Of a DNA stretch of 15,820 bases, positions 1 through 9,165 are shown piece after piece (the stretch's first letter is position 1; the number at the start of each line of letters is the position of its first letter). The notes below the pieces were generated by a model. That model was not told the DNA's origin. It made no database searches and saw nothing but the letters and a program-made list of their open reading frames with translations. The translations under genes were made by a program, and so were the position numbers. The stretch is from Stramenopiles sp. TOSAG23-6 (Eukaryota; Sar), in the NCBI GenBank assembly GCA_900128565.1, contig LT636104.1, forward strand, positions 1 through 15,820, written 5' to 3'.

Positions 1-332
1 TATCTACAAAGTATATTGAAGACTGCAGCATCACAAGAGTTACCAAAAACATCATCATATGGAAAGTTTTGTTGGAAATGACAATTGTGATTTCTGATCC
101 TTTCGGGCTACCACTAGCTAGTAGTCACGAGTCTCCACGTGGACTTGAGTTCTTGCTTGAAAGTTGAAACACGCTGAAACAACCCGGCAATATATATGCG
201 CATTTAAAAAAAAACACACACACGAAATACCGGCTTGAATTTCGTGTTTTTTTCGCGGACATCGACATCGCGACATCTCGTATCTTTGTATCTTTTTACA
301 CAAAAAGAACATTTTAAGCTATCTTGTGTATA
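1..332. other. Left-edge non-coding region upstream of the sAC-like gene
   Basis: I find no convincing gene here. The reading frame on the minus strand at 118-312 has no recognisable domain and runs through simple-sequence DNA. The stretch holds a short CA run (214-223), an inverted repeat (220-247) and A and T tracts. It most likely contains the promoter and 5' UTR of the gene starting at 333. The first bases could also belong to a gene running off the left edge on the minus strand, but nothing shows this clearly. Confidence 0.5.
220..247. repeat. Inverted repeat upstream of the sAC-like gene
   Basis: A perfect 9-base arm (ACACGAAAT, 220-228) is mirrored by ATTTCGTGT (239-247) around a 10-base loop. 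An A-rich run lies before it and a T run after it, so the stem could extend with a bulge. It sits 86 bases before the ATG of the large gene. It could be a hairpin in the 5' UTR, a protein-binding palindrome or chance in AT-rich DNA. Confidence 0.35.
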
Positions 333-3300
333 ATGGATGAATGGAGTAAAGACGACATGATGTATTTAGATTTGATGAATAATTATGTGCCTATGTCCCT
401 AGTGTACTGTCTGTTAGATGATCACAATACAAAAGACCCAACAGATCCGGCACAGCTGCCTATTTCTTTTACAAAAAAAACTTCTGTTCTAGTCATCGAA
501 TTATCTGGTATTGATGAGTTGTCACACGAGCTCTCAACGTCTAGTGGGATAGAAGAAAGTTATTTCGCTTATCTAGAAGCCGTAGTAAAGTGTATAACTG
601 AAGAAGGTGGTGACTTAGTAAAAATGCACGAACAATTTCTCATTTGTTCATGGCCAGATCGAGTCGGTGGTGAAAAAGAAAAATGTGTATATGCCGCTCA
701 GTGTGCAATCAAAGTGCAAGCTATTTTACACCATTTTAATACAATGAAAAATATTCAACATAGTGGATACAATACCGAAATATTAGTTCATGCAAAGATA
801 GCAATAGGATATGGAAACATAAGTTTTGTACACCTAGGAGGCTTTGAGGGAATACATAATGAAGGAAAGCCGTGGATTGATTATATAGTAATAGGAAGTG
901 CTCTTAGTGATGCTTTCCATGGTTTACGAGAATTAAATGATGATAGTAACATTGCAGTTCATGATACTGTTTGGAAGTTTCTATCAGAATCGTTTACTGA
1001 TATCAAAGTTGTTTCAGGTTGTTTTCATATTGTTGATTCAAAATATGGCCAATTAGAACATTATGAACAAACACAAGAGTACAACTCTACAAAATCAGAA
1101 ACAATAGAAATGCAAAATTTTCTTCATACAAAAATACAGAGTTACTTACCCTCTGATGTTGCAGGACATATCTCTACTGATGATATCAATTTAGAATTAT
1201 GGTTATCTGAGCATCGATGTATGTTTTATTTTTTTTCAATTTCGAATTTATTTTTCGTATGAAAATTTGTACCTAACAATTTTTTTAGATTGTTTTTGAA
1301 ATATTTTTCCAAAATACATATATCACTGTTCTTCTCATTGACGTTGGAATTGAAGAAAAACATTTCAAAGTTGTGACAAAGCAACTAGAAACACCTGTAC
1401 GTTTTCATTATTTATTTCAATTCTTTTTTAATACGAAAATCCATACCTAACGATTTTTTATCCAAAAAAAAAATATTTTTCACAATACATATAAGTGAGG
1501 TAGAACCATTACAATTTGGATTAGAATTGTTCCAACAAACTGTAATTGATGTGCAGACCGCGACACATCAATATGAGGGTAAAGTATTTGAAGTTTCTAT
1601 GACAGATAAAAGACTGCTAATTTCATGTAGCTTTGGTACGGCACCTCGAGCGCATATGGATGACGCATTAAGAGGTGTTTTGGCTAGTCTTCGGATGTCC
1701 GCTGATATAGAAACAAATTCAAAACTTAGGGCAAGAGTTGGAATAGCGACAGGTGTCTGTTTTGTTGGAACCATAGGAAGTGATCAGTGTAGACGGTTCA
1801 AAGTTTTAGGCCTTCCTGTTGGGCAAGCGTCATCTTTGTTATCTCGAACTAGTGTAAAACACAATATACTGTGTGATCAGGAAACTCGAATGATGATTGG
1901 CGATCATTTGAAATTTATATCTCTTTCTGGGTCAAATCGACGAGATCAAATATTTTGTCCTGCTAAACCACCTTCAACTAAATCTAGTGATAAACATCAA
2001 TATGATGATGCAAAAATTAATTATACTCACCAATTAAAAGTCTTGCATCAACACAAGCGATCACAAATACCAAAACATTTGCCCAAGAAATCTATGGTAG
2101 TAAGCACGACATCATTAGAGATAAGCAAATCGCTGGAAAAATGGGATTGTCAAAGTAGCCATGTTTTAATCATTGAAGGCGATCTTGGATCTGGAAAAAC
2201 GGCAATGCTTGACCATTGCTTACACTCTCTGAGCGTTGCAAATATTGATCAAAGAAGAAAGTTAAAGATAGTGTACTCCTATGCTGATCCGTATGAAGAG
2301 GTTCTTCCTTTCGGAGGGATTGGAAACATAATACGAGAGTGGCTTACCCAGCGTTGTGCATCGACTGTGGCTAGTAGCAATGATAAGGATAGTGATATAA
2401 ATTTAATGATTAGAAAAGTGGTGGCTCTACTCAGACCGTATTCAAATTTACAATCCTATGTAGGGTGTTTGAGTGAAATTTTAGATTTGCCATTTGAGGA
2501 TGTACCAAAATATCGTGCTGAAGATATTGATTCTAATGAAATAGTCTGTCGAATTCTTTTGCTTGTTTTGTTGTGGGAAATCTCCCAAGAGATAACTACG
2601 ATTTTATGCATTGATGATGCATTGCATTTAGATGAGATGAGTTGGGTAACAATTCGTGATTTAGTTACAGGAGGATTCAATATACTTACAGACTATCAGA
2701 CATTTCCTGAGAGTACCATTGAATTCATAACAAATGAAATACATACTGAAAGAAAATGTCCCCTACTTTTATGTCTAGGTCTTAGAACTGTTGATAAATA
2801 TGGTTTGATGTTGCATTCAACAATAATCCCTGCCATAGATAATCTTAAATCTGAAACTGAGAGGGTCACAGTGATACATATACCGCAATTGATCCCTAAA
2901 GAGGTAGAACAGATATTTTTATTCTACATTCGCGAGAAAGACATGTCACCACCATTATGTGAGGTATCAAAAACGACTTTATCCCTTATCTGTGATTTAT
3001 GCAATGGAAACCCATTATTTGTCAAAGAAATAGCATATGCAATAAAGTCATTGCCGCCAAGTATAATTCGATACACAAAAGTGATTAAAGCTCAAGAAAA
3101 ATATGGTGTTGAAGATGCAATCAAAATGTCATTAACTTCTACATTTAAAGCTGTTCGAGACATTGTGGTACCTCGTATTCTAGATTTGATGCTTGGAGCT
3201 GAAGCAGATTCAATAAGTTTGTGTGCAACAATCATATTAAAGATTTTATCGACCGTAGCCAGGCCGATAAGTATTGAGCTGATCTACAATGCATTTCCAA

Positions 3301-6300
3301 TAAAGCTTTATAAAAATACAATAATAGATGAAATTCATTCGCTCGTCAAATTAGGATTACTGATGGAAATTGTTTCTGTGGAGAAAAAGCTAATTTTCTT
3401 CACATCGCCGTTTGTGTTTCATATGATCAATGATCGCATGATCGAATCTCATAGACGACAGATTAAAATTATGATCAAGAAGGCTTCCCAAACTAAATCT
3501 TCAATTACTCTAGTAAACGAAATGTCTAATAATCATCACGTCGATCACAATACTGAAATATTGGGGGCCGAGAAAGCGTTTCGAGAGAAAACCAAAGTAA
3601 TTGAAAGAAGAAGTTCTACGTGTAAAGCTAAAACATCTCTATATCCCCATAATAATAATAGCTTAAAATTTTCTTCTCTCCCTACTGGACGAAATTCATT
3701 GACTCGTAAAAGCAGTATGAAGGCTGCACAAAAGCTATCACTTATAAGCGTTGGTTCTCCTATCGAAATATCGAAAGATAAAGTGGCTTCTAGCATACGT
3801 TATGTGAATGACATCAATACACCAAGTGGCGATACCAATCTTATTTGCAACGCAGAAAAAATGTTTAGAAAGAATCAATTACATAAAGCAAAAGGAGTGA
3901 TTGAAATATCTTATGCAAAGTATGTGTCTAAATATATCCCGTTACTTGTCTCGAAGTATATTGTAGATCACACTCGTTGCAATAAGCTCGCATTTCCTAT
4001 AATACAAACACAAATATCACCCGTAGTTGTCGTTGATTTCACACCATATCTTTTATTGATTCACGCTACATTACACAAAGATTCTTTGATGAAAAATAAA
4101 TTCATAGATATGGATAATAACAAAGCCAATGCTTCTCATTTCAATCTCAATAATAGAAATATATCGCATGAAGATGATTTTTTTATTGCTATAAAGGAGT
4201 TATTCTCGCTTGTGGCAGAGGTGTGCGATAATGAAGGAGGCGATATTATAAGCATGTCAAATCACCAATTAATTGCTGCATGGCCAACAAACTCTGTATT
4301 GGGTATAAAAGATGCGCTTAGGAGATCAATACAAGGAGCATTACGAATCATGGAAAAAATTGATGTGATGTGTGAAGACAGGACTATATTCAACAATGAT
4401 GATTCATACCATCCCAAAATAGGCATTGGTACTGGTGAATTAAGTATAATTCATTTCAAAGGAGCGAAAGTAAACGAAGCACATATTATTCCAGTTGGGG
4501 AATCTGTTGCACAAGCATTTGATATATGTGATATCGCGAGTCCTGCAGAGATTGCACTTAGTAGTAAGGCATACGGTATAGTTAAGGACAACTTCTACTT
4601 TAATGTAAAATCTGCGAAAGGTAGTAATAAAGATAGAACTATACACATAGTAGACCGTAAGTATGGCCCCAAAAAATACTTAAAATCTGAAAACTTACAA
4701 AATCATTTTGATGATTCTATCAACGTCAATCCAGATATTGAAGTTAATATCAGTTCTTATATCCCCGATCCTATTTTACGTGCTTATTCAACGTCTTATA
4801 AAAATCAAGAGCTCTGTGTGAATGAAACAAGACAAATAACTTTTTTATATATTGATTTTGGTTTATCGAGAAATGATTTAGCTACAGCCAACGTACCAAA
4901 CCAAGGAGTACTTACTCTACAGCATTTACAGCATTGGCAAACGGCAGTAAATGCTACTGAAAAAGCTTTAATTGCATATTGTGGAAACTTTGTCAAGTTA
5001 TTAAATAATGGGAGTAAATTTTGTATTTTTGGAGGATTTGGTATTCAATCATCTGCTCATATTGATGACGCTCTCAGGGCAACCTTATGTGCCTTTGATA
5101 TTTGTCAGCGGCTCAGTCGTCTTCGCTTCACTCATGTGTCAGTCGGAGTAGTAACAGGATTTTTTTCTATTGGTATAGTAGGTTCAAGTAAAAGAAAAAG
5201 TTATGAAGTTACGGGTGAATCCATTTCATTATGCAGTGACCTGCAGCTTGTTGCTGCTGATAATGCATGCGGTGTTTGTATTGACGAAACAACAAAACAA
5301 CGGATTGAAAGTGTCTATCACATTGTTCCTATCCCACGCAATGAAACAAAACCATTGCTAAATTCTGTAACTGGCGAAATCATTAATGCATTTACCGTAT
5401 TCCATAAATCTCAAAGGATAAATACAAAATACGCTATTATTCCAAAGACTAAGATAATCTCCGCCTCAAAAGTTGCTCTACAGTACCAAAATATATTTGA
5501 CTGCTTGAAGGAAGCTTATCTTACTTCAAAATCAATGGAGCAACCAGAGACATCAAATCAAATTATCGCCAGTGAAACTGCAAATCAATTACTGACAACT
5601 TTAAATAGGACAAATACACAAAAAAACCGTGGAATTATTCTACAAGGACAACAAGGAATTGGTAAAACGACGACATTTGCATATTGCCTACGTTCCGTAA
5701 CTGGTAAATTCATAGCATCAACTGCGCTTTGTTATGAATCGAAAATTCCATTTTCAGGAATAGTTAATATCTTCGTAAAGGGACTGTCTGATTTATACAG
5801 TAATACTTCCGATTCAGAGCTTGCTTTTGACACATTTGATAATTTTGTTTATGTTAATATAGTAAAAGCATTAGAAAAATATGGTAAAATTGCAAAGTAT
5901 GTTGCCGTTCTAAACAACATTTTCGATAGCATTAATGATTTTCCGTATACGAAAGATACAGATATTATTATAAGTGATCCAAGTTTATTAGAAGTAACTC
6001 GACGATGTTTAATGCTTTGTCTGTTGCGTTGGTTAATTCAGGTAAAAGGTTTTGACATAATATTTATCGATGCTGGTGAGTACCTTGACACGGAGTCATG
6101 GAGAGTTTACTTAGATCTATTAGATAACGGCTCAAGTATTAAGCATGAGTATTTAATATTTCCAGATGAAATTGGTCAATATCTTGCCAGAGATCTTCCA
6201 AAGGAAAAATATTTGCCTACTATTGTTTGTATTGCATTGAGTTTATCTGACCCAGTGAATCATTATGATGAACAAAAACTAATTTTGCAGTACAAATTTA

Positions 6301-6932
6301 AGCACCACAGAAATACAACTATAGTGCAAATGAAGAAGTTCGGTAGAAACAACGTTCAAAGTATTACATCAAATATCTTGAGGAAGGTAAATATCTATGA
6401 TTTATCCGATGAACTATTGGATTTTATTTTTCAGTTTTCCATGGGTCTTCCGAGTCTTGCTATCGCATTGACGGAAGCTTTAGTAAAAGTTCATTCCACA
6501 ATAAATTCGTCTATTGTAGTTGACTCTAAATACCAAAGTGAAGGAATTACCTTACGATGGTTACTGCATTCCAATGATAAAACAATAGAAAATATTGCAT
6601 TACAAAAACTTGCATTTGAATTGGAAAAACATATTCTTTCAAGATTAGATTGTCTATCCACATGCAAATATACATTGATTAAACTAGCGGCTCTTATTGG
6701 AACAAGAAAATCCTTTACTAAAGATGGATTGGAAAATGCGTATTCTAAGTGCGGAATGAAAATTAATGAATCAGTAGGTGATATTCTTCATCACTTATCT
6801 AGCATTGGTTTCATTCAAGAAACGGCGAATGGAATGTACTCTTTTTCCTCGATAATTTATCCGATTGTTTTACGGAATGTCTTCAAACTATCACAAAAAG
6901 AATTAAATAAGTGTAGAGGCATCGTTCTATAA
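333..6932 (+). CDS. Soluble adenylyl cyclase-like protein with duplicated cyclase-cyclase-NTPase core
   Basis: Three exons, 333-1218, 1320-1396 and 1491-6932, give 2134 residues. ATG 333 is chosen; the TTG nine bases upstream in the same frame is not needed. Domain order: C1 cyclase homology (about 50-240), C2 (about 296-470), NTPase with Walker A GDLGSGKT (551-558) and Walker B-like ILCIDD (692-697), a charged linker (about 980-1120), then C1' (about 1163-1380), C2' (about 1435-1575) and NTPase' with Walker A GQQGIGKT (1707-1714). Each C1 and C2 is preceded by a Y-[LIV]-P motif, as in animal ADCY10. That family normally has one C1-C2-NTPase set followed by a long TPR region; here the set is doubled and the TPR region is missing or continues elsewhere. 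Catalytic sites look degenerate. The first metal Asp is E56 in C1 but kept as D1170 in C1'. The second metal Asp is Q101 in C1 and H1246 in C1'. The Asn/Arg pair of C2 is replaced (G432/S436 and S1567/D1571). It is therefore probably a regulatory or scaffold ATPase rather than a cAMP producer. The fold call is firm; loss of activity is inferred from alignment by eye. Confidence 0.85.
1219..1319 (+). mobile_element. Introner-like intron, element 1 (sAC-like gene, intron 1)
   Basis: A 101-base insert starts GTATG, carries TTCGTATGAA and CCTAAC (1272-1277), and ends ATACAT (1314-1319). Removing exactly this span joins R295 through a split Tyr codon to ITVLLIDVG, which matches the uninterrupted RQITFLYIDFG of the second C2 domain in the same protein. 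The only internal AG (1287-1288) would enter the exon in phase 0. The available GT donors at 1219 and 1223 leave phase 1 and phase 2, so no GT-AG intron fits the frame. Because a T lies at both junctions, the edges could equally be TGTATG...ATACA. Confidence 0.8.
1397..1490 (+). mobile_element. Introner-like intron, element 2 (sAC-like gene, intron 2)
   Basis: A 94-base insert starts GTACG, has CCTAAC at 1446-1451 and ends CACAATACAT. It contains no AG dinucleotide. It is phase 0 between ...KQLETP and ISEVEPLQFG. A canonical alternative exists here only: an AG at 1497-1498 just downstream would also keep the frame, dropping the codons for I-S-E from the protein. The exon between elements 1 and 2 is just 77 bases. 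Confidence 0.78.
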
Positions 6933-7040
6933 CTAAAAAGTATTCGATACGAAACCTTTGGGTCGGTTACAAAGAAAATAATTTTGAAGCGAAACCCAAT
7001 TGATAAAAAACAAAAATGAACAAAAATGAACTATTCATAT

Positions 7041-7060
7041 AATAAACGATAATAAACGAT
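7041..7060 (+). promoter_or_regulatory. Candidate polyadenylation signals of the sAC-like gene
   Basis: The 10-mer AATAAACGAT occurs twice in tandem, giving two AATAAA hexamers 109 and 119 bases after the sAC-like stop. The 179-base gap between this stop and the convergent CCR4-NOT stop must hold both 3' ends. The hexamer is a common metazoan-type signal; whether this organism uses it is unknown. Confidence 0.3.
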
Positions 7061-7111
7061 TTTTCAATATTATTTATAATAAAATTTGCTTGACAAAAGA
7101 ACACAATAAAA

Positions 7112-8785
7112 CTAGACGACAAGCTCATCTTCCAAAAAGGAATACTCAAAAGTAAAGTCACTTTTAATGCGTTGATACCATCCAGTCTCGTAGTCAAAAT
7201 ATACATATGTACCTCGTTCATATTCCTCAGTCGTATCTTGGGGCTCTTCATGCCTTTGAAACCAAGTCATATACTTTTTATGAAAACGCCAACTTTGTCT
7301 CTTTAACTCACGAGCAGCCAAGTACTGTTGGTAGGTACCTTGCTGATGATAAAAAATAAAAAATAGAACATCAGTATCTACATTTTCAAAAACACTGGAG
7401 CTAGATAATACTGGTGGTGGCACTGTTGGGAAATGTTCAGATATTTGACCCGGTGGCGCGGGATTTTTTGGTACGTATTGTTGGATACACTCAGAATCAC
7501 CTGGGCGAGGTAGAAACGCAAGACTAGTATCAAGTGCACGATGTTGCATCCCTTTAACCATATGTTGATTGGAAGGATCAATGGATGCTTTCCCCATTTG
7601 TTGTTGCAATTGAGCCATTTCCATTTGGCGACGTCGCTGTTGATCTAACATCATTTGCTGCTGTCGTTGCATTTTTTGTCTCTGTTGTAACAACATTTGC
7701 TGTTGTTGCAACTGCCTTTTTTGGGTTGGATTCAGAGACTCATATGATTGCATCCTCTGAGGTGTCCCAGGGTTAGTGGTAGGATTACTGTCATTTTGTT
7801 TACCTTTGAGCAAGTTAGCCATTGAAAGTGATTTCACCTGAGCAGATTTATTCTTATTTAGCTCAGTTCGACGCTTTTCACGTTCTAAGCGTTCATTATT
7901 CTGTTCTTTAATAAACTCCATCTGTTTCCGTCTCTCCAACTTTTCTTTTTCACGATTTTTTTCGCGAGTTTCTTGAGCAAGCTGTGCTTTCTTTAATTTT
8001 GTCTTTTCTTTCGAAATAGAAGATTGACGTTGTTGTTCTGCATCGGTATCTTTTTTCAATATTGATGAATCAGAATGGTTACGAGATTTCTTTGGGTGTG
8101 TTCGGTTATCGAGATCAAGATCCTCGTACACGCCCTCATCAGGATAAAACTCAGGTTCAGTGTTCGATTCACAATAGTATTCCACGTCATCTCTAACTTG
8201 ATCTGCTTCCTCTGGTTCTAGTGAGTCATTTATCATTAATCGTAACATTGCTTCCAACCTTTCTAAGTGCCATTTGTGCATTTTAAGTCGCTCCTCAAGT
8301 GAGGCGATGGCATTTTTATCTGGACGTTTTTTCGATGACAAGGACTCAACGTCTGCTTCGCATTCATCCGCCTGAGCTTGGATCTGTTCCATACACGAAT
8401 TTATCCAAGAACGTGTAACATCTTTTTCTTTTTGTTTCGGGTCAACTTCGTCTGCCTGCATCAAACCTTCTTTGGAAAAAGCTTTAGTTTTGACTTCTTT
8501 CTCACACTCTTTAAATTGCTCCATCTTTTGTTCTATAACCATCCGGGTTTCAGTGAGCTTCGTCTTGTCTTTGACAGCATTATTTGAAAGCCACCCTTTG
8601 ATAGAATCTCGACATCGCTGAAGCTTTTTTAATTCTTTCTTTAAATCAGATGAATATCTTTCTTTCTGCGACTGCTCAGATGCGCTGTAAATTTTATCAT
8701 AAATATTATCAAAAGTTTCTAAACCCTCTGACACCTTTTTAAGAGTGCGAGAGATCTCCATCTGCATCTTCCGATTCTGGCTCAT
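7112..8785 (-). CDS. CCR4-NOT transcription complex subunit 3/5 (NOT3/NOT5)
   Basis: An intronless gene of 557 residues, start ATG at 8785, stop TAG. The N-terminal coiled coil (about 1-230) carries hallmark segments of the Not3 family: a start rich in K/E/T with TLKKVSEGLETFDNIYDKI, then KKELKKLQRCRDSIKGWL. The middle is a K/E/R-rich helix (about 265-330) and a Q/M-rich stretch (about 350-405). The last 110 residues form the NOT box: FYHQQGTYQQYLAARELKRQ, then WRFHKKYMTWFQRH and YFDYETGWYQRIKSDFTFEY. In the CCR4-NOT deadenylase complex this subunit pairs with NOT2 and docks on NOT1, acting in mRNA decay and translation-linked quality control. Its length is near yeast NOT5 and shorter than the human protein, mainly in the linker. 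It is convergent with the sAC-like gene and divergent from the secreted-protein gene. Confidence 0.95.
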   Translation of the reverse strand: MSQNRKMQMEISRTLKKVSEGLETFDNIYDKIYSASEQSQKERYSSDLKKELKKLQRCRDSIKGWLSNNAVKDKTKLTETRMVIEQKMEQFKECEKEVKTKAFSKEGLMQADEVDPKQKEKDVTRSWINSCMEQIQAQADECEADVESLSSKKRPDKNAIASLEERLKMHKWHLERLEAMLRLMINDSLEPEEADQVRDDVEYYCESNTEPEFYPDEGVYEDLDLDNRTHPKKSRNHSDSSILKKDTDAEQQRQSSISKEKTKLKKAQLAQETREKNREKEKLERRKQMEFIKEQNNERLEREKRRTELNKNKSAQVKSLSMANLLKGKQNDSNPTTNPGTPQRMQSYESLNPTQKRQLQQQQMLLQQRQKMQRQQQMMLDQQRRRQMEMAQLQQQMGKASIDPSNQHMVKGMQHRALDTSLAFLPRPGDSECIQQYVPKNPAPPGQISEHFPTVPPPVLSSSSVFENVDTDVLFFIFYHQQGTYQQYLAARELKRQSWRFHKKYMTWFQRHEEPQDTTEEYERGTYVYFDYETGWYQRIKSDFTFEYSFLEDELVV

Positions 8786-8971
8786 TCTTCTAACTAATAA
8801 ATATATGCACTATACTATAGCCAAAGCGTCCAAATCAATAGAAATGTGACAATTCTTTCCCAATGCACTCACGAGTGTATCAACTTCAAGCGCAGTGCGG
8901 TGTTGATCTTGAGCTCTCTGTTTTCGCGAGCAGCGAGCGCATTGCAATTTGTGCACTCGATGTGATGCCAA

Positions 8972-8998
8972 GCAGGTGTGTCTGTGCGACAGACCTGC
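8972..8998. repeat. Bulged inverted repeat in divergent promoter
   Basis: GCAG...GTCTG (8972-8984) pairs with CAGACCTGC (8990-8998) around a five-base loop, with a four-base bulge on the left arm. It is GC-rich compared with the surroundings. A regulatory hairpin or binding site is possible but unproven. Confidence 0.3.
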
Positions 8999-9132
8999 CT
9001 TGTATCAGGAAAATTCGGTCGTCGGTTATAATAATTGTTCGTCGAATCGTCGGTTAAGGCCTTAAACATATCGAAACATATTGGAATCGTTCAAAAGAGG
9101 AAAGAAATTACATAGTTTGTGCCTTCGCCTGT

Positions 9133-9146
9133 CCAATTATAAAAAG
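9133..9146 (+). promoter_or_regulatory. CCAAT and TATA-like sequence before the secreted-protein gene
   Basis: CCAAT (9133-9137) runs directly into TATAAAAAG (9138-9146). The ATG at 9166 is only 20 bases further on. With normal TATA spacing transcription would start at or near this ATG, giving almost no 5' UTR. That is unusual, so this may not be the working TATA box. Confidence 0.3.
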
Positions 9147-9165
9147 CACCGCCTTAAAAAGAGGA

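Larger units (their letters stand above)
8786..9165. promoter_or_regulatory. Divergent intergenic region between NOT3 and the secreted-protein gene
   Basis: 380 bases with no supportable gene. The overlapping frames 8863-9057 (+) and 8869-9069 (-) are mirror frames with no domain. It is less AT-rich than its flanks. It holds a bulged inverted repeat (8972-8998), a direct repeat TCGTCGGTTA (9019-9028 and 9047-9056) and a CCAAT/TATA-like pair near 9133-9146. It should contain both promoters. Confidence 0.55.

Noticed and set aside
118-312. Minus-strand frame of 64 codons
   Set aside because: No domain, arginine- and cysteine-rich simple sequence, and it overlaps the inverted repeat and likely promoter of the next gene.
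1219-1288. A canonical GT-AG intron ending at the TTTTTTTAG of element 1
   Set aside because: The acceptor is phase 0 but the donors at 1219 and 1223 leave phases 1 and 2, so the frame breaks. Other family members lack this AG altogether.
1527-6932. A separate gene starting at 1527
   Set aside because: The supposed start is a TTG inside exon 3; the cyclase C2 domain begins in the preceding exons.
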